A stretch of 64,000 bases of DNA from Streptomyces tsukubensis (GTDB lineage: Bacteria > Actinomycetota > Actinomycetes > Streptomycetales > Streptomycetaceae): assembly GCF_003932715.1 (NCBI RefSeq), contig NZ_CP020700.1, forward strand, positions 496,001 through 560,000, given 5' to 3'. Of this stretch, positions 29,701 to 36,678 are shown one piece after another. Below the pieces are notes generated by a model that was not told the DNA's origin, made no database searches, and worked only from the letters and a program-made list of their open reading frames with translations. Position 1 is the stretch's first letter. The number at the start of each line of letters is the position of its first letter. Both the position numbers and the translations under genes were made by a program.

Positions 29701-31017
29701 GTTGGTGCCGCCCATGCCGAAGGAGGAGACTCCTGCGATCAGCGGCCGGTCCGGCCGGGGCCAGGGGGAGTCGGCGGTGGGGACCCGCAGATTGAGCTCG
29801 GCGAGCGGGATGTGGGGGTTGGGCATGTCGAAGTGGAGGTTGCCCGGGATCCGGCCGTGGCGGATGCCGAGGACGGTCTTCAGCAGTCCGGCGATGCCCG
29901 CGGCGCCTTCCAGATGGCCGATGCCGGTCTTCACGGAGCCGACGGTCAGCGGGGCCGTGCCGGGCCGGGCCGGGCCGAAGACCGCGCCGAGGGCCGCGGC
30001 CTCCACGGGGTCGCCGACGGGTGTTCCGGTGCCGTGGAGTTCGACGTACTGGACGTCTTCGGCGGCGACGCCTGCCGTGGCGAGGGCTTCGCGGACGACC
30101 TGCTCCTGGGCGCGGGCGCTGGGGGTGGTGAGGCCGGGGGTGGCGCCGTCGTTGTTGACAGCGCTGCCGCGGATGACGGCGTGGACGGTGTCGCCGTCGC
30201 GCAGGGCCAGGTCCAGGGGTTTCAGGACGATCACTCCGGCGCCTTCGCCGCGGACGTAGCCGTTGGCGCGGGCGTCGAAGGTGTAGCAGCGGCCGTCCGG
30301 GGAGAGGCCGCCGAACTTGGCGGCGCCGATGGTGCTCTCCGGGACGATGTTGAGGTTGACGCCGCCGGCCAGGGCGAGGGTGGACTCTCCGCGGCGCAGG
30401 CTCTCGCAGGCCATGTGGACGGCGACCAGCGACGAGGACTGGGCGGTGTCGACGGTGACACTGGGGCCCTGGAGGCCCAGGGTGTGGGAGACGCGGTTGG
30501 CGATGATGCCGCGGTTCAGCCCGGTGAGGGTGTGGCGTCCGATGGCGGTGGGGCCTTGGCGGCGCAGAAGGGTGGCGTAGTCGTCGGCAATGGCGCCGAC
30601 GAAGACGCCGGTGCGGCTGCCGCGCAGGTCGCCGGGGACGATGCCGCCGTCCTCCAGGGCCTCCCAGCCCAGTTCGAGGACGAGGCGCTGCTGGGGGTCC
30701 ATGGCCGTGGCCTCGCGCGGGGAGATCCCGAAGAAGGAGGCGTCGAAGCCGTCGATCCGGTCGAGGTAGCCGCCGCGGCGCTGGTGGGTACGGCCGGGGG
30801 CGTTCCGGTCGGCGGAGTAGTGGGCGTCGATGTCCCAGCGGTCGGCGGGGATATCGGTGACGGCGTCGACTCCGGCGCGCAGGTTGGCCCAGAACGTGGC
30901 GGCGTCGGGTGCCTTGGGAAGACGGCAGGCGAGCCCGACGACGGCGATGGGTGCCGCGGCGGCACCCCGGCCCTGGGGAGTGGGGGTCGTGTGCTCACTG
31001 ACCTCGGCAGGAGTCAA
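11725..31017 (-). CDS. Modular type I polyketide synthase: KSQ loading module plus three AT-DH-KR modules
   Basis: This 6430-residue cytoplasmic megasynthase has the order KSQ-AT-ACP / KS-AT-DH-KR-ACP / KS-AT-DH-KR-ACP / KS-AT-DH-KR-ACP, then a C-terminal docking domain. All extension KS domains keep the active cysteine (C1249, C3014, C4751), and all ACPs keep the LGFDSL serine (S1016, S2778, S4515, S6297). DH domains carry HxxxGxxxxP and a later Asp motif. KR domains carry an LDD-like motif, predicting B-type reduction and trans alkenes. Expected product: enzyme-bound 6-methylocta-2,4,6-trienoate. The last 85 residues are helical and end [13 protein letters not shown], a class 1 docking tail, and there is no thioesterase. 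The chain must therefore pass to another PKS outside this window. The start is TTG at 31017 with AAAGGA 8 nt upstream. The gene contains long near-identical internal repeats. Confidence 0.96.
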   Translation of the reverse strand: MTPAEVSEHTTPTPQGRGAAAAPIAVVGLACRLPKAPDAATFWANLRAGVDAVTDIPADRWDIDAHYSADRNAPGRTHQRRGGYLDRIDGFDASFFGISPREATAMDPQQRLVLELGWEALEDGGIVPGDLRGSRTGVFVGAIADDYATLLRRQGPTAIGRHTLTGLNRGIIANRVSHTLGLQGPSVTVDTAQSSSLVAVHMACESLRRGESTLALAGGVNLNIVPESTIGAAKFGGLSPDGRCYTFDARANGYVRGEGAGVIVLKPLDLALRDGDTVHAVIRGSAVNNDGATPGLTTPSARAQEQVVREALATAGVAAEDVQYVELHGTGTPVGDPVEAAALGAVFGPARPGTAPLTVGSVKTGIGHLEGAAGIAGLLKTVLGIRHGRIPGNLHFDMPNPHIPLAELNLRVPTADSPWPRPDRPLIAGVSSFGMGGTNCHIVLAEAPAPAPAPEAGTVGTVDTRPLPWVVSARSRKALRAQARRLRAFLADHPGTAPEAVAHALATTRTAFTHRAAITGTGPTALLDGLTAIAASNDDTPGVVYGVVREPAAPAFVFAGQGAQRPGMGRELYEAFPAFARALDEVAAAVDEARGDSLKAVMWGSDAAVLERTEYAQPALFAFEVALYRLWESWGVVPRWVAGHSVGELGAAHAAGVLTLRDAAALVVARGRLMQQLPTGGAMVSAAADEETVTAAVAEAGGEADIAAVNGPRSVVVSGPEAAVADVTALLTARGVRCRALKVSHAFHSRLMEPALDEFAGHIAAVRFGAPRIPLISTVLGREVTADELTDPGYWLGQARHAVRFHDAAVALRDAGAGAYIEIGPDSTLTGLLARGAGADAVRIASLRKDRPEAQTVTQALAALWATAGAPVDWDAVVARPAVRTELPTYAFQRRRHWPDAVPGAGTDGVQGAGPAVVPAVETAVVSAAEPEPEGGRPEPSAAVAEPRTAADSAEPAEGTEGRAGGLAGRLRGLPEDEQERRLLELVRTHAAITLGHVGPRSVDPALTFEELGFDSLSGVEFADRLASATGLRLTAGLVYDYPTADALTRRLREQLLGTAAPARPRTAASAAAVADEPIAIVSMACHYPGGVDSPEDLWRLVAEERDVISGFPENRGWRTDELYHPVPGEPGRTYTRHGGFLHDADLFDPEFFGISPREAAAMDPQQRLLLTTSWELLERAGIVPADLHGTGVGVYVGAMSQDYGPRLHESADGLEGYLLTGNTVSVASGRIAYALGLTGPAVTVDTACSSSLVALHLAVQALRQGECDMAIAGGVAVMASPGMFVEFARQRGLSPDGRCKAFAEGADGTGWSEGVGLLLVERLSDAVRLGHRVLGVVRGSAVNQDGASNGLTAPNGPSQERVIRAALLSGGLVGGDVDVVEGHGTGTGLGDPIEAGALLGVYGVDRGVGGVPLWLGSLKSNVGHAQAAAGVGGVMKMVLAMERGVVPRTLHVGVPSSLVDWESGGVRLAVEAVGWPEVGRVRRAGVSSFGISGTNAHVIVEQAPAELRSPRLELDGDRSSGADESVETAPTGGSGVVPWVVSGRSEGALRAQAGRLRTALVSGSAVDAGPGGVARSLVTTRTVFDHRAVVVGSNRAALVEGLDALASGNGSPHLVQGTAADRGGVAFVFPGQGSQWLGMAVELLDDSEVFRTSIDACEHALARYVDWSLTDVLRGAEHAPTLDRVDVVQPVLFAVMVSLAEVWKSVGVRPTAVVGHSQGEIAAAFVAGALSLEDAAKVVALRSIAIGALAGQGGMAAVPLPPDEVAARLAPWGDRLSVAAVNGPAATVVAGDAEALDSFVAACTADDVRARTIAVDYASHSPHVEAVREELLQLLDGLEPRSADIAFYSTLEGRPVDTAALDASYWYRNLRGAVRLDRAVKALADDGYRTFIEASPHPVLTMAIGDTLDEALRDEGPRDLADRPVVTGSLRRDEGGWNRFLTSVATVFAGGLPVDWEAVPGLAGPAPAVDLPTYAFQQQRYWINPPVATGGIGDTGLTSTGHPLLAASVPLADDGLLLTGALSLRTHPWLADHAVAGTVLLPGTAFVELALHAAETVGGARVDDLTLEAPLVLARDGEVRLQLTVGAPDGTGARPLRFHARPTAGGGDETDTPWTRHATARLVPAGPAPAVPDPDGTAFGSWPPAAAEPVDIADLYPRLTEYGYEYGPEFQGLTALWERDGELYAEVRLSEEQTAEAGRYGVHPALLDAVLHAVVGRPRTGAEADGPLLPFVWSGLRMLTTGASAVRARITTVAPDTVSIALTAPTGEPVAEIGSLALRPIADADLRAVARAVDGRDSLFGVEWRGVGVSVGGLGGGGVEGFVVVECVVPVGLGVVEGLRVVLGGVLGGVRGVLEGGGGVVVVTRGGVGVGGVVVDPVVSGVWGLVRSVEAEFPGRVVLVDVDVDGDEGVVGDGLGGLVSWAVGVGEWQVVVRGGEVLVPRLVRVGSGSGSGSGVSFGSGWVLVSGGTGGLGGVVARRLVEGFGVRRLVLVSRRGLGAPGAVGLRDELVGLGAEVLVVGCDVGDRVGLRGVVEGLPGGGLSGVVHVAGVLDDVTVGGLSVERLEGVLRAKADAGWFLHEVACEVGVEAFVVFSSVAGVVGTAGQAGYAAANGFVDGLVELRRGLGLPGVSLRWGLWEQATGMTDHLTDTDVARMSRTGVAPMPTEQGLALFETALAHGDPLPVPARLDLAALRRRAATEGVPPLFRELVRAPARRALPSAAGSGPSWAEEMAARPADRREQAVLELVRAEVATVLGHADNGASVPLDRAFKELGFDSLTAVELRNRLGVVTGLELPSTVVFDYPSPVSLAGFLLEGVGGAGGSAAVAVVGDNRVSVGVLDEPVVIVGMACRFPGGVDSPEDLWDLLMAEGEVVGEFPRDRGWDLDRLFDDDPDHAGTSYARRGGFLYGAADFDAEFFGMSPREALATDPQQRLLLETSWEVFERAGIDPRSMRGSRTGVFTGVMYNDYASRVQEVPEELEGYLRNGSYSSVASGRVAYTLGLEGPAVSVDTACSSSLVALHLAVQALRQGECDMAIAGGVTVMSTPNTFIEFSRQHGLSVDGRCKAFADSADGTAFSEGVGLLLVERLSDAVRLGHRVLGVVRGSAVNQDGASNGLTAPNGPSQERVIRAALLSGGLVGGDVDVVEGHGTGTGLGDPIEAGALLGVYGVDRGVGGVPLWLGSLKSNVGHAQAAAGVGGVMKMVLAMERGVVPRTLHVGVPSSLVDWESGGVRLAVEAVGWPEVGRVRRAGVSSFGISGTNAHVIVEQPPVELRAPRLEADSGRSSGLVPWVVSGRSERALRAQAGRLRTALVSGGAVDADPGAVARSLVTTRTVFDHRAVVVGSDRAALVEGLDALASGIGSPHLVQGNSGELGKVAFVFSGQGSQRLGMGRELYEVFPVFAGVFDEVLGVLGLGLREVMWGGDEGLLGRTEFTQPALFAFEVALFRLLESWGVVPDVVVGHSVGEVVAAFVAGVLSLEDAGRLVVARAGLLGGLPGGGGMVSVGVSEGVALEAVAGWDRVSVAAVNGVDRVVLSGPVGDVGRVVEGLGVEGRWLGVSHAFHSPLVEPVLGEFGRVVEGLVLGEPVVPVVSNVTGGVAGVGLLSDPGYWVRHVRETVRFHEGVEALRGLGVSTVVEVGPGASLSSLVDGVALLRRGRGEVESLVEGVGRVFVRGGGVDWPVVLDALNAGTSADTETGTEGGSGSAGGGVVDLPTYAFQRERFWLDAGRRVGDAGGLGLVDAGHGLLGARVEMAGGAGWLFTGRVGRDSHPWLVDHAVAGTVVLPGTAFLELALVAGEQLGLAEVRELTLETPLALPDHTPTTLQVVVESADETGLCAVNIYSQQNDGADWVRHATGSLAPAGEEARPALSMADAVWPPAGAVPIPVDEAYAWLADRGYEYGPAFQGLRAAWRLGVEVLAEVRPPRSPADTERFVIHPALFDAALHPLALDQVDGVSAPSGRVVLPFSWSGVRVHRSGGLDGLRVRLTPTATGTVRLALGDGSGEPVASVAALTVRDTEPARLLDGAGRHPDLFGVEWRGVGVSVGGLGGGGVEGFVVVECVVPVGLGVVEGLRVVLGGVLGGVRGVLEGGGGVVVVTRGGVGVGGVVVDPVVSGVWGLVRSVEAEFPGRVVLVDVDVDGDEGVVGDGLGGLVSWAVGVGEWQVVVRGGEVLVPRLVRVGSGSVGSGSVGSDVVSGGGVSFGSGWVLVSGGTGGLGGVVARRLVEGFGVRRLVLVSRRGLGAPGAVGLRDELVGLGAEVLVVGCDVGDRVGLRGVVEGLPGGLSGVVHVAGVLDDVTVGGLSVERLEGVLRAKADAGWFLHEVACEVGVEAFVVFSSVAGVVGTAGQAGYAAANGFVDGLVELRRGLGLPGVSLRWGLWEQATGMTDHLTETDRARLRRTGIDPLPTEDALTLFELGLRSGRAEVVPVRLNLPALRERGAELPVILRELVRTPHPKEESRPGAAGFRRQLADLDEDGRRRLLLETVRTETASVLGYSGAADINAESDFQHLGFDSLTAVELRNRLGVVTGLELPSTVAFDYPSPASLAGFLLESMDGGDGSAAVVVVGDNRVSVGVLDEPVVIVGMACRFPGGVDSPEDLWDLLMAEGEVVGEFPRDRGWDLDRLFDDDPDRAGTSYARRGGFLYGAADFDAEFFGMSPREALATDPQQRLLLETSWEVFERAGIDPRSMRGSRTGVFAGVMYNDYASRLHTMPEDLEGYLLNGSAGSVASGRVAYTLGLEGPAVTVDTACSSSLVALHLAVQALRQGECDMAIAGGVTVMSTPNTFIEFSRQRGLAPDGRCKAFAEGADGTGWSEGVGLLLVERLSDAVRLGHRVLGVVRGSAVNQDGASNGLTAPNGPSQERVIRAALLSGGLVGGDVDVVEGHGTGTGLGDPIEAGALLGVYGVDRGVGGVPLWLGSLKSNVGHAQAAAGVGGVMKMVLAMERGVVPRTLHVGVPSSLVDWESGGVRLAVEAVGWPEVGRVRRAGVSSFGISGTNAHVIVEQAPAELRPVSAGVGVDAVSAGGSGVVPWVVSGRSEGALRAQAGRLRTALVSGGAVDAGPGAVARSLVTTRTAFDHRAVVVGRDREELIGRLDAVASGDAVVEQPTKGGLAFVFSGQGSQRLGMGRELYEVFPVFAGVLDEVLGVLGLGLREVMWGGDEGLLGRTEFTQPALFAFEVALFRLLESWGVVPDVVVGHSVGEVVAAFVAGVLSLEDAGRLVVARAGLLGGLPGGGGMVSVGVSEGVALEAVAGWDRVSVAAVNGVDRVVLSGPVGDVGRVVEGLGVEGRWLGVSHAFHSPLVEPVLGEFGRVVEGLVLGEPVVPVVSNVTGGVAGVGLLSDPGYWVRHVRETVRFHEGVEALRGLGVSTVVEVGPGASLSSLVDGVALLRRGRGEVESLVEGVGRVFVRGGGVDWPVVLDALNAGTSADTETGTDGGSGGSGSAGGGVVDLPTYAFQRERFWLDAGRRVGDAGGLGLVDAGHGLLGARVEMAGGAGWLFTGRVGRDSHPWLVDHAVAGTVVLPGTAFLELALVAGEQLGLAEVRELTLETPLALPDHTPTTLQVTVAEADENGLHEIVVYARPDEAAEGRGGLPWIRHAHGYLTAAEPPPLPAAAASAPTDAAPLSPDALYARLDGLGYGYGPAFQGLSAARHGSDGTLFAEVEPPAATTGDPGRYLVHPALLDAALHVLGHGSDDRLKLPFSWSGVRLYDGDATAGLQVRFVPAGQDGYGLVATDPDGRPVLTADVLSLRPLDPGQLAGLMSAAGAGGDSLYEVAWVPAGPPTPDPAAPALAVLGHGDLPASLAVPGQPRYRDPAALAAATAEGTPAPDGAIAVFTGAAEPGSGPLEEAHRSARDALALVQQWSAADLPPTTRLIVVTYGAVAAGPDDGVPGLGTSPVGGLLRSAQSEHPGRFVLLDLPHPGTPGPEPTLPNGTFGAVLNSGADDRFAVREGRLLVPRLARLRPPRSAEGPKFDTGRTALITGGTGQLGRALARHLVTHHGIRHVLLTSRRGPDADGARELRTELAEAGAEVTFAACDAADRDALARLLASIPSDRPPGIVVHAAGITDDGLVGSLTGERTAAVLRPKADAAWNLHELTLEHAPEAFVLYSSFAGILGNPGQAAYASANTFLDALAAHRRAIGLPGTSLAWGLWEGDSSLTAGLNRADLARLERSGVAALDPARGVELFDEALAAGRPLAVPVRLDLPSLRTRAVTGEEVPPLYRELVRSTPTRRAPARPRTPDVVGRLAAAQDETGRLRIVREVVRGEVAAILGFTEPGALDMDRGLLDLGFDSLTAVELRNRLNALTGRQLSTTLVFDHPTSEALSRHLLAELSTPDTPDTPNTSATPHTTREAPGAGPGLASALEALDAVLPQATADDGLRDRLRDHLERLLGELSSASPEAGLGSRLETASDDEIFDFIDQELS
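14327..15678 (-). repeat. Intragenic repeat D, copy in module 3 (AT to DH start)
   Basis: About 1.35 kb matching 19544-20886 with only about half a dozen substitutions and one 9-nt indel in the AT-DH linker. It covers the whole AT and the first part of the DH. Confidence 0.92.
15985..16620 (-). repeat. Intragenic repeat A, copy in module 3 (KS C-terminal half)
   Basis: About 636 nt encoding the KS from [13 protein letters not shown] to the [12 protein letters not shown] end; nearly identical to 26491-27126 and, over a shorter span, to 21235-21777. Confidence 0.9.
16946..17487 (-). repeat. Intragenic repeat B, module 2/3 boundary (ACP end to KS start)
   Basis: 542 nt spanning the end of the module 2 ACP, the inter-module linker and the start of the module 3 KS; matches 22157-22698 except for a short variable patch in the linker. 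Confidence 0.9.
17846..18915 (-). repeat. Intragenic repeat C, copy in module 2 (KR)
   Basis: About 1.07 kb covering the KR structural and catalytic halves, nearly identical to 23072-24114. The differences are mainly the length of a Ser/Gly linker and one extra Gly codon. Confidence 0.92.
19544..20886 (-). repeat. Intragenic repeat D, copy in module 2 (AT to DH start)
   Basis: Partner of 14327-15678. The copies are offset by 5217 nt, a multiple of three, so recombination between them would remove or add one whole module in frame. Confidence 0.92.
21235..21777 (-). repeat. Intragenic repeat A, copy in module 2 (KS C-terminal half)
   Basis: The shorter of three copies; identity stops at both ends where codon choice switches back to the ordinary Streptomyces pattern. 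Confidence 0.9.
22157..22698 (-). repeat. Intragenic repeat B, module 1/2 boundary (ACP end to KS start)
   Basis: Partner of 16946-17487, offset by 5211 nt (in frame). It marks an ACP-KS junction, a natural place for module duplication. Confidence 0.9.
23072..24114 (-). repeat. Intragenic repeat C, copy in module 1 (KR)
   Basis: Partner of 17846-18915. The encoded KR structural half is extraordinarily Val/Gly-rich in both copies. Confidence 0.92.
26491..27126 (-). repeat. Intragenic repeat A, copy in module 1 (KS C-terminal half)
   Basis: Third copy of the KS segment; same 636-nt extent as in module 3. Confidence 0.9.
27790..31017 (-). other. PKS loading module (KSQ-AT-ACP), malonyl decarboxylating
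   Basis: KS at about residues 22-445 has [10 protein letters not shown], with Gln193 in place of the catalytic Cys. This KSQ form decarboxylates malonyl-ACP to give an acetyl starter. AT (about 550-860) has GHSVGE (Ser645) and HAFHS near 744, the malonyl-specific motif. ACP Ser1016 lies in LGFDSL. The protein begins directly with the KS and has no N-terminal docking helix, as expected for a chain-initiating subunit. A Pro/Glu/Ala-rich linker precedes the ACP. Confidence 0.93.
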
Positions 31018-31095
31018 CGGTCCGTTCCTTTCGGGCGCGGGGGTGACGCGGGTACGGGGGTGCTGCGGGGGTGCTGGTGAGTGCGGCGGCGGGGG

Positions 31096-31341
31096 TCAGG
31101 GCGCCGCGGAGGGACGCCGTCCGGAGACGACGGTGTAGAGGTGTTCCAGGCTGGTCGCTTCGAGGGCGTCGGGCAGGGAGACCCGGGTTCCGGTGATGCG
31201 TTCCAGGACCGTGACCAGGGCGAGGAGGTGTACGGAGTCCCAGCCGTTGACGTCGTCGAGGCTGCGGCGGAGGTCGTCGGTGTCGACGGCGAGTCCGAGT
31301 TCGTCGCGGAGGATGCGGATGAAGTCGTCGATGCTGTTCAC
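31096..31341 (-). CDS. Discrete acyl carrier protein (glyceryl-ACP type)
   Basis: This is an 81-residue free-standing ACP with the phosphopantetheine serine at position 36 in GWDSVHLLAL, and the usual acidic four-helix layout. Its ATG overlaps the FkbH stop by 4 nt (ATGA), so the two are translationally coupled and probably work together. In FkbH systems, a glyceryl group from 1,3-bisphosphoglycerate is loaded on such an ACP with loss of phosphate. It can then be oxidised and methylated to methoxymalonyl-ACP, or condensed to form a tetronate. The PKS gene starts 78 nt downstream, on the same transcript. Confidence 0.92.
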   Translation of the reverse strand: MNSIDDFIRILRDELGLAVDTDDLRRSLDDVNGWDSVHLLALVTVLERITGTRVSLPDALEATSLEHLYTVVSGRRPSAAP

Positions 31342-33284
31342 GGGGTGGGCCCTTCGAAGGTCGCGTCCAGACGGAGGTGGTCGGGCACGTTCGGGATGGT
31401 CCGCAGGTCGTGCCGGTGGACGGTGCGGTCGTCCGGATCCGGGACCGGGGCCGTATGCGGGGGTACGGGGGCGGGCAGGGCGCCGGTCGGCACGGGGGTG
31501 AAGCCGTGGTGGGCGTAGAAGTCGGCGGTCTTGCCGTTTCTGGCGGTGGGCCGGTGGACGCCGTACACCTCGGTGATACCGGTGCTCCGGGCATGGCGCA
31601 GGACCGCGGCGATGACGGCTTGTTCGATGCCGCGGGCGAAGACCCGGCAGCTCAGCAGGAAGTTGTCGATGACGAGGGCGGTGCCGTGACGTGTGGCGAT
31701 GACGGCTCCGACGGTGCCGTTGTCACCGAACCGGTCGGTGCTGCGGATGGTGAGGACGAGGGTGTCGGGGCGGGTCAGCAGGGTTTCGACGTCGGCCCGG
31801 CCGAGCCGGACGGTGGTGAGGTTGAACTGGTTGGTGCGCAGGGTGATCTGGGAGAGACGGGGGACGTCCTCGGGCGCGGCGGGGGCCAGGCGTACGGTGA
31901 CGGCGAGTTCGCGGAGGTAGCCCTCCAGTGAGTCGAATCCGTGCCGGAAGTCCTTGCGGGCGAGGTCGTCGCGGTAGTGCGCGGGGCGTGCCCGGTCCTC
32001 GGTGGTGAGTTCGGCGCTGTCGAACCAGTTGTCCGCGAGCAGGCGGGGCACATGGTCGGCGGGTTCCTCGTCCAGCCGGACGACGGCGGCTTCGGGGATC
32101 TCCCGGCGGACCAGTCCGCATTCGTAGGGGCTGTCGTCGGCGAAGACGAAGCTGTCGGCGCCGATGCCGAGGTCGTCGGCGAGCGCCCGGAGGTTGAGGT
32201 GTTTGGGCTGCCAGTTGGCGGTGACACGGACGAAGTCGTCCTCGCGCAGGGCCATGCCCGGGTGGTCGCGCAGTACCCGGCTCACGGGTTCGGGGTCGTT
32301 CTTGCTGACGACGGCGAGCAGGACGCCCTGGGAGCCGATCTGGCGGGCGACGCGCTGGAAGGCGGTGAAGGCCTCGCCGCGCGGGCCGTCCCCGACTTCG
32401 ATGCCCTCGGGGCCGTCGTCGCCGAGGATGCCGCCCCAGAGGGTGCCGTCCAGGTCGAGGACGAGCGCCTTCTTGGTGCGCCCGAGGAGTCTGCGGGCCA
32501 GGTGGGCGGCCTCGCGGGCGTAGCGGGCGAGGAGGCCAGGTGACAGGTGCACCTTGGCGTAGGTGCTGAGCCGGGCGTCGTGGGCGGGGGTCTCGGCGGC
32601 CAGCGGGTCGAGGTCGAGGACGACGAGGCGCGGGTGGTGTTCGGCGAGGCGCAGCAGTCTCGCGTTGGCTTCGCGCCAGGCGATGCCGAGCCGGGCCCGG
32701 GAGCGGTGGTCGAGGAGTTGGGCGGTCAGTTCGCGGGGCAGGAGGAGGGTGTTGAGGACGAGGGTGCCGTCGCCGGTCGCGGTGAACCGGTCCACGAGGC
32801 CTTCGATGAGCGCGGTCTTGGCCTCCAGGATCCGCCGGACGTCGTCGACGTGCCACGGCGAGGGCAGTTCGGCGGTGACGACGGCGGCGCTGAGGACACA
32901 GAGCACCAGTTCGGGGCGGGCGGTGTGGAGGTCGCTGCGGGGGTCGGAGAGTTCGTGGACCCAGGTGTTGTACGGGGACGGGGTGACCGGCAGCAGCAGC
33001 CCGTGGCGGGCGGCTTCGGCGGCGAGTGCCGGGAGCAGCGGGGAGAGGGTGCCGTCGCCGGTGACGGCGGTGCGCAGGGTCGGCAGTGCGGGGTGGGCGC
33101 GCCGGACCTCGGCGGGGTCGAGCCGGGCGAGGAACCGGCCCGCCCGTTCCCGTTCCTCGTCCGTCGCCTCGGCGAGGAGGGCGGTCAGCCTCGGGTAGTC
33201 GGTGGCCAGGCGCCGGTCGCGGTGGAGTGCGGCGAGCTCCTCGCCCACGGGCGCTGCAGGGGTCGCGAGGTCCATGGAGGACAT
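31338..33284 (-). CDS. fkbH: FkbH-family glyceryl transferase/phosphatase (HAD domain plus C-terminal GNAT-like domain)
   Basis: This 648-residue enzyme belongs to the bifunctional FkbH/OzmB type, which dephosphorylates 1,3-bisphosphoglycerate and transfers the glyceryl group to an ACP. The HAD nucleophile motif VLDLDGTLWGG has Asp277 and Asp279, followed by VVSKNDPE and the FVFADDSPYE acidic motif. A GNAT-like domain fills the last 150 residues (DNFLLSCRVFARGIEQAVI). The roughly 240-residue N-terminal part (WVHELSDPRSDLH) is typical of the long FkbH forms. It heads the operon fkbH-ACP-PKS. No homologue of FkbG, FkbI or FkbK (methoxymalonate) or of the FabH-like tetronate synthase is present in the window, so the fate of the glyceryl unit is open. 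The start has no clear ribosome-binding site; see the promoter just upstream. Confidence 0.93.
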   Translation of the reverse strand: MSSMDLATPAAPVGEELAALHRDRRLATDYPRLTALLAEATDEERERAGRFLARLDPAEVRRAHPALPTLRTAVTGDGTLSPLLPALAAEAARHGLLLPVTPSPYNTWVHELSDPRSDLHTARPELVLCVLSAAVVTAELPSPWHVDDVRRILEAKTALIEGLVDRFTATGDGTLVLNTLLLPRELTAQLLDHRSRARLGIAWREANARLLRLAEHHPRLVVLDLDPLAAETPAHDARLSTYAKVHLSPGLLARYAREAAHLARRLLGRTKKALVLDLDGTLWGGILGDDGPEGIEVGDGPRGEAFTAFQRVARQIGSQGVLLAVVSKNDPEPVSRVLRDHPGMALREDDFVRVTANWQPKHLNLRALADDLGIGADSFVFADDSPYECGLVRREIPEAAVVRLDEEPADHVPRLLADNWFDSAELTTEDRARPAHYRDDLARKDFRHGFDSLEGYLRELAVTVRLAPAAPEDVPRLSQITLRTNQFNLTTVRLGRADVETLLTRPDTLVLTIRSTDRFGDNGTVGAVIATRHGTALVIDNFLLSCRVFARGIEQAVIAAVLRHARSTGITEVYGVHRPTARNGKTADFYAHHGFTPVPTGALPAPVPPHTAPVPDPDDRTVHRHDLRTIPNVPDHLRLDATFEGPTP

Positions 33285-33295
33285 CGTCGGAGCGG

Positions 33296-33324
33296 TGTCT
33301 AAATATTCGCCTAACCCCTGCCAA
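33296..33324 (-). promoter_or_regulatory. Putative promoter of the fkbH-ACP-PKS operon
   Basis: On the minus strand: TTGGCA, 17 nt, TAGACA, placing the transcription start only about 5 nt before the fkbH ATG. The absence of a Shine-Dalgarno sequence there fits a leaderless or nearly leaderless mRNA. The spacer is AT-rich (AATATTT) against a very GC-rich background. Confidence 0.5.
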
Positions 33325-33467
33325 CCGTGGGCTCGCGCATCCGCCGGGGTACGGGTGGGGGCGGGGCACGGCGGAGGAGTGTGTGCCGGGTTCGTGGACC
33401 GGGCGGGACTCTTCGGGCACGGCGGCGCGGGGGTTTGCCGGTCGTCGACGGCGGGCGGGCGGGGTGG

Positions 33468-33731
33468 TCAGCCCGCGTACCCCCGGAAGATCTCGTCGAG
33501 CTGGCGGGCGATGGCGGCCTCGACGGCGGTGCAGGGGGCGGGGTCGCAGACGCGTTCCGGGTGTCCCGGGGGTGTGCGCGGCCCGCGCGGGTCACCGGGC
33601 CCGTCCGCCGGGTGCTCCGGGAGGACCGGGGGTACGGGTGCCCAGATGCGTCCGTAGACGGACAGCGCGCGGTAGAGGAAGCGCAGCGGGACGAGGCAGC
33701 CGCGGGCGGTACGGCGGAGCCTGCCGGTCAT
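33468..33731 (-). CDS. Small DUF6059-like protein
   Basis: This 87-residue protein of unknown function begins with a basic segment, then LVPLRFLYRALSVYGRIWAPVP, a Pro-rich middle with GHPERV, and a helical end (TAVEAAIARQLDEIF). This pattern, an aromatic/basic N-terminus, then PxGHPER, then an L-x-x-x-E-x-x-x-x-x-QL helix, is what I remember of DUF6059 proteins, which are often found in Streptomyces biosynthetic clusters. The ATG has GAGGTGA 3 nt upstream. It is transcribed in the same direction as the PKS operon, 183 nt before fkbH. The function is not known to me. Confidence 0.65.
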   Translation of the reverse strand: MTGRLRRTARGCLVPLRFLYRALSVYGRIWAPVPPVLPEHPADGPGDPRGPRTPPGHPERVCDPAPCTAVEAAIARQLDEIFRGYAG

Positions 33732-33805
33732 CGCTCACCTCGTTCGCTGGTCCCGCGCCGGGCTGGGCAGGGCAGGAATACCATCGGGCACCCCACTTGG
33801 CCAGT

Positions 33806-33824
33806 GCTTCAGCACGGCTGAAGC
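33806..33824. promoter_or_regulatory. 8-3-8 perfect palindrome between DUF6059-like and ABC transporter genes
   Basis: GCTTCAGC-ACG-GCTGAAGC lies in the 268-nt gap between two divergent transcription units, 75 nt upstream of the small gene. The symmetry and AT content suggest an operator. The binding protein is unknown. Confidence 0.5.
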
Positions 33825-33999
33825 GCGTCTGAGGCGAGCGACCCCGGCGGGGCGGGGGCCAGCCGAACCCGGGTGCGGCACGGTCGCGAGCCGTACCAAA
33901 AACGATGCTCAGCCGCGAATGGCTTCATCATCTTCCGCTCCCCGCCGTCGGGCTGTCAGCATCTGCGCACGTCATCACTCAGGCAAACAAGGAGACCCG

Positions 34000-34917
34000 A
34001 TGACAGAGCAGTCAAAGCAGGCAAAGCAGTCGGTACGGCCGTTCCGGAGACGTACCGGCTCCTTCGTCGCCCTGGCCCTCGCCGCCCTGGTGACCGTCTC
34101 CTGCGGACGTTCGGACCAGGGCGGGACCTCGGGCGGGGCGGCACCCGCCGCGGCGGGCAAGAGCGCCACCGAACTGCTGCCGTCCGATGTGAAGAAGAAG
34201 GGCGTGCTGCGGGTCGCCACCGCCGTCGGCTATCCGCCCATGGAGATGTACAAGCCGGGCACCACCGAGCTGACCGGGGTCGACCCGGATCTGGCCCGGG
34301 CCGTCGCGGACCGCCTCGGTCTGCGGCTCGAACTGACCAACGCCGCCTTCGACGGGCTGATCCCCGGGCTGAAGTCGGGCCGCTTCGACCTGGTGATGTC
34401 GTCGATGACCGACAGTCCCGAGCGCCGTAAGGCGGTGGACTTCGTCGACTACTTCCGCACCGGCGGCGTCATCATGACGAAGAAGGGCAATCCGGAGGGC
34501 ATCAAGACGCTGGAGGACCTCTGCGGCAAGGCCGTGGTCCTCGCCAAGGGCAGCTCGAACCTCGCCATCGGCCAGGAGCAGAACACCCGCTGCGGCAAGA
34601 AGATGCGGATCTCGCAGAGCGAGGACGCGCCGACCGGGCTGCTCCAGATCGACAGCGGCCGCGCCGTCGCCACCATCGTCGACTACCCCGTTGCCGCGAT
34701 GTTCGTGAAGGAGAAGGGGACGTACGAGGCGCTCCCGGAGCAGTACGGCACGGCGCCCTGGGGCATCGCCGTCGGAAAGGACCGCTCCGGTCTGCGCGAC
34801 GCCGTCCAGCGGGCGCTCCAGGACCTGATCGACGACGGCGGTTACCGGAAGGTCCTCGACTCCTACGGGGTCGGCGGCAGCGCCGTGCCGAAGGCGACCG
34901 TCAACGACGGCACGTGA
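34000..34917 (+). CDS. Amino-acid ABC transporter substrate-binding lipoprotein
   Basis: This 305-residue solute-binding protein belongs to the polar amino acid family (periplasmic binding protein type 2, SBP_bac_3). The N-terminus is a basic stretch (RPFRRR), a hydrophobic segment and a lipobox VTVSC, so it should be lipid-anchored at Cys35 on the outer face of the membrane. The mature part has LRVATAVGYPPME, DPDLARAVADRLGL, FDGLIPGLKSGRFD and DLVMSSMTDSPERRKAVDFV, all classic family segments. I chose the ATG at 34000, with AAGGAG 5 nt upstream, over the longer frame from 33919. It opens a tightly spaced operon: permease, ATPase, D-aminoacylase and serine hydrolase. The cargo is probably an amino acid or its N-acyl or D-form. 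Confidence 0.92.
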   Translation: MTEQSKQAKQSVRPFRRRTGSFVALALAALVTVSCGRSDQGGTSGGAAPAAAGKSATELLPSDVKKKGVLRVATAVGYPPMEMYKPGTTELTGVDPDLARAVADRLGLRLELTNAAFDGLIPGLKSGRFDLVMSSMTDSPERRKAVDFVDYFRTGGVIMTKKGNPEGIKTLEDLCGKAVVLAKGSSNLAIGQEQNTRCGKKMRISQSEDAPTGLLQIDSGRAVATIVDYPVAAMFVKEKGTYEALPEQYGTAPWGIAVGKDRSGLRDAVQRALQDLIDDGGYRKVLDSYGVGGSAVPKATVNDGT

Positions 34918-34933
34918 GGCGGGGAAACCAGAT

Positions 34934-35908
34934 ATGACCGAGCTCGGAAAAAACGATTCTTCAGCGCTGGTGACACCACGGCCGGAACCCTCCGCCACGG
35001 CGTCCGACGGTGCCGGCGGCCTCGCGCTCCGGGTGACCCGGCGGCCCCGGCCCGCGCGCTGGCTGGCCGTTCTCGCCACCCTGTTCTTCGCGGTCTGGCT
35101 GGCGTACACCGTCATCGTCAACCCGCATCTCCACTGGGACGTCGTCGTCGACTACCAGTTCGACGACCGGGTCCTCAAGGGACTGTGGGTGACGGTCCAG
35201 CTCACCCTGATCTCCATGGCGGTCGGTATCGCCATCGGGGTGCTCATCGCCGTGATGCAGCTCTCCGAGAGCCCCGTGCTCCGGACCGTCGCCGGGGCCT
35301 ACACCTGGTTCTTCCGTGGCACGCCGCTGCTGGTCCAGCTGATCTTCTGGTTCAATCTGGCGCTGCTGTTCCCGGTCATCGGCATCGGCATCCCCTTCGA
35401 CGGCCCCAAGCTCGTGGAATGGCAGACCAACGCGGTCATCACCGGCTTCGTCGCGGCCCTCCTCGGCCTCTCCATCAACGAAGGCGCCTATATGGCGGAG
35501 ATCGTGCGGGCCGGGATCCAGAGCGTCGACCCCGGGCAGCGGGAGGCCGGCGAGTCGATCGGCATGTCGAACCGGCAGATCCTCACCCGGGTCGTCCTCC
35601 CCCAGGCGATGCGTGTGATCATCCCGCCCTTCGGCAACCAGTTCATCTCCATGCTCAAGACCACCTCCCTGGTCTCGGTGATCGCCGGTTCCGATCTGAT
35701 GACCGTCTCCCAGCATCTGTATCTGGCGAACTTCGAGGTCATCGCCCTGCTGATGGTGGCGTCCATCTGGTACCTCGTCCTCACCACGGTTGCCAGCGTC
35801 GCCCAGCACTTCGTCGAACGGCGCTACAACCCCGGCGCCGCACCGCTGCGCCGAAGGGTTCTGACCCAGCTCGTGCCCGGACGCACCGGCAAGGGAGCCC
35901 TCGCGTGA
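34934..35908 (+). CDS. Amino-acid ABC transporter permease (HisM/GlnP type)
   Basis: This 324-residue inner-membrane permease has an N-terminal cytoplasmic tail of about 45 residues, then TM segments ([20 protein letters not shown] and others). The GlnP/HisM core is [20 protein letters not shown] followed by the EAA loop, [20 protein letters not shown], which docks the ATPase. Only one permease gene is present, so the channel is probably a homodimer. It follows the binding protein by 16 nt and overlaps the ATPase start (GTGA). Regulation is as for the operon. Confidence 0.93.
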   Translation: MTELGKNDSSALVTPRPEPSATASDGAGGLALRVTRRPRPARWLAVLATLFFAVWLAYTVIVNPHLHWDVVVDYQFDDRVLKGLWVTVQLTLISMAVGIAIGVLIAVMQLSESPVLRTVAGAYTWFFRGTPLLVQLIFWFNLALLFPVIGIGIPFDGPKLVEWQTNAVITGFVAALLGLSINEGAYMAEIVRAGIQSVDPGQREAGESIGMSNRQILTRVVLPQAMRVIIPPFGNQFISMLKTTSLVSVIAGSDLMTVSQHLYLANFEVIALLMVASIWYLVLTTVASVAQHFVERRYNPGAAPLRRRVLTQLVPGRTGKGALA

Positions 35909-36678
35909 ACGACATCGTCCTCAAGGCCCGCGGCGTACGGAAGCGGTTCGGCGACACCGAGGTGCTCAAGGGCATCGACCTCGACGTCACGACCGGTGAG
36001 GTGCTCTGTGTCATCGGCCCCTCCGGCTCCGGCAAGTCGACCCTGCTGCGCTGCTTCAACCATCTGGAGAAGATCGACGCCGGCCGGATCTGGGTCGACG
36101 GCGAACTCGTCGGCTACGAACCGCACGGCACCTCCACCGAGGTGCTGCGCGAACGGCGGCCGCGGGAGATCCGGAAGCAGCGGGAGCGGATCGGCATGGT
36201 CTTCCAGCGCTTCCACCTCTTCCCGCACCGCACCGCGGTGCAGAACGTCATGGAGGGCCCGCTGGTGGTCAAGGGCCGCCCCCGGGCGGAGGCCGAGCGC
36301 CGGGCCCGGGAGCTGCTCGACCGCGTCGGGCTCGCGGACCGCGCCGACCACTATCCGGCCCAGCTGTCGGGCGGCCAGCAGCAGCGCGTCGCCATCGCCC
36401 GCGCCCTCGCCATGGAGCCCACCCTGATGCTCTTCGACGAACCGACCTCGGCGCTCGACCCCGAACTCGTCGGGGAGGTCCTCGGCGTCATGCGGGATCT
36501 GGCCCGCAGCGGAATGACCATGATCGTGGTGACCCACGAGATGGGCTTCGCGCGGGAGGTCGCCGACCGGGTCCTCTTCCTGGACCAGGGTTCGGCCGTC
36601 GAGGAGGGCAGCCCCGACCGGTTCTTCGGCGACCCGCAGCAGGACCGTACCCGGGCCTTCCTGTCGACGGTCCTGTGA
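35905..36678 (+). CDS. Amino-acid ABC transporter ATP-binding protein (GlnQ/HisP type)
   Basis: This 257-residue ATPase has Walker [10 protein letters not shown], the Q-loop in [12 protein letters not shown], the ABC signature LSGGQQQR, Walker [17 protein letters not shown] and the His switch VVTHE. It powers import through the preceding permease. A short insert with extra Arg/Glu ([18 protein letters not shown]) between Walker A and the Q-loop is common in this subfamily. The start is GTG at 35905, overlapping the permease stop. Its own stop overlaps the start of the amidohydrolase gene, so transport and hydrolysis are translationally linked. Confidence 0.94.
   Translation: MNDIVLKARGVRKRFGDTEVLKGIDLDVTTGEVLCVIGPSGSGKSTLLRCFNHLEKIDAGRIWVDGELVGYEPHGTSTEVLRERRPREIRKQRERIGMVFQRFHLFPHRTAVQNVMEGPLVVKGRPRAEAERRARELLDRVGLADRADHYPAQLSGGQQQRVAIARALAMEPTLMLFDEPTSALDPELVGEVLGVMRDLARSGMTMIVVTHEMGFAREVADRVLFLDQGSAVEEGSPDRFFGDPQQDRTRAFLSTVL

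Noticed and set aside
13462..31080. Long plus-strand frames across the PKS (for example 13462-16896, 22333-26184, 26257-31080)
   Set aside because: They are antisense to conserved PKS domains and encode His/Pro/Arg/Thr low-complexity text caused by the CA-rich antisense strand of the repeats.
11725..33284. Naming the final polyketide
   Set aside because: Only the first PKS subunit is visible. The predicted triene start plus FkbH fits several product classes, so no compound name is supported.
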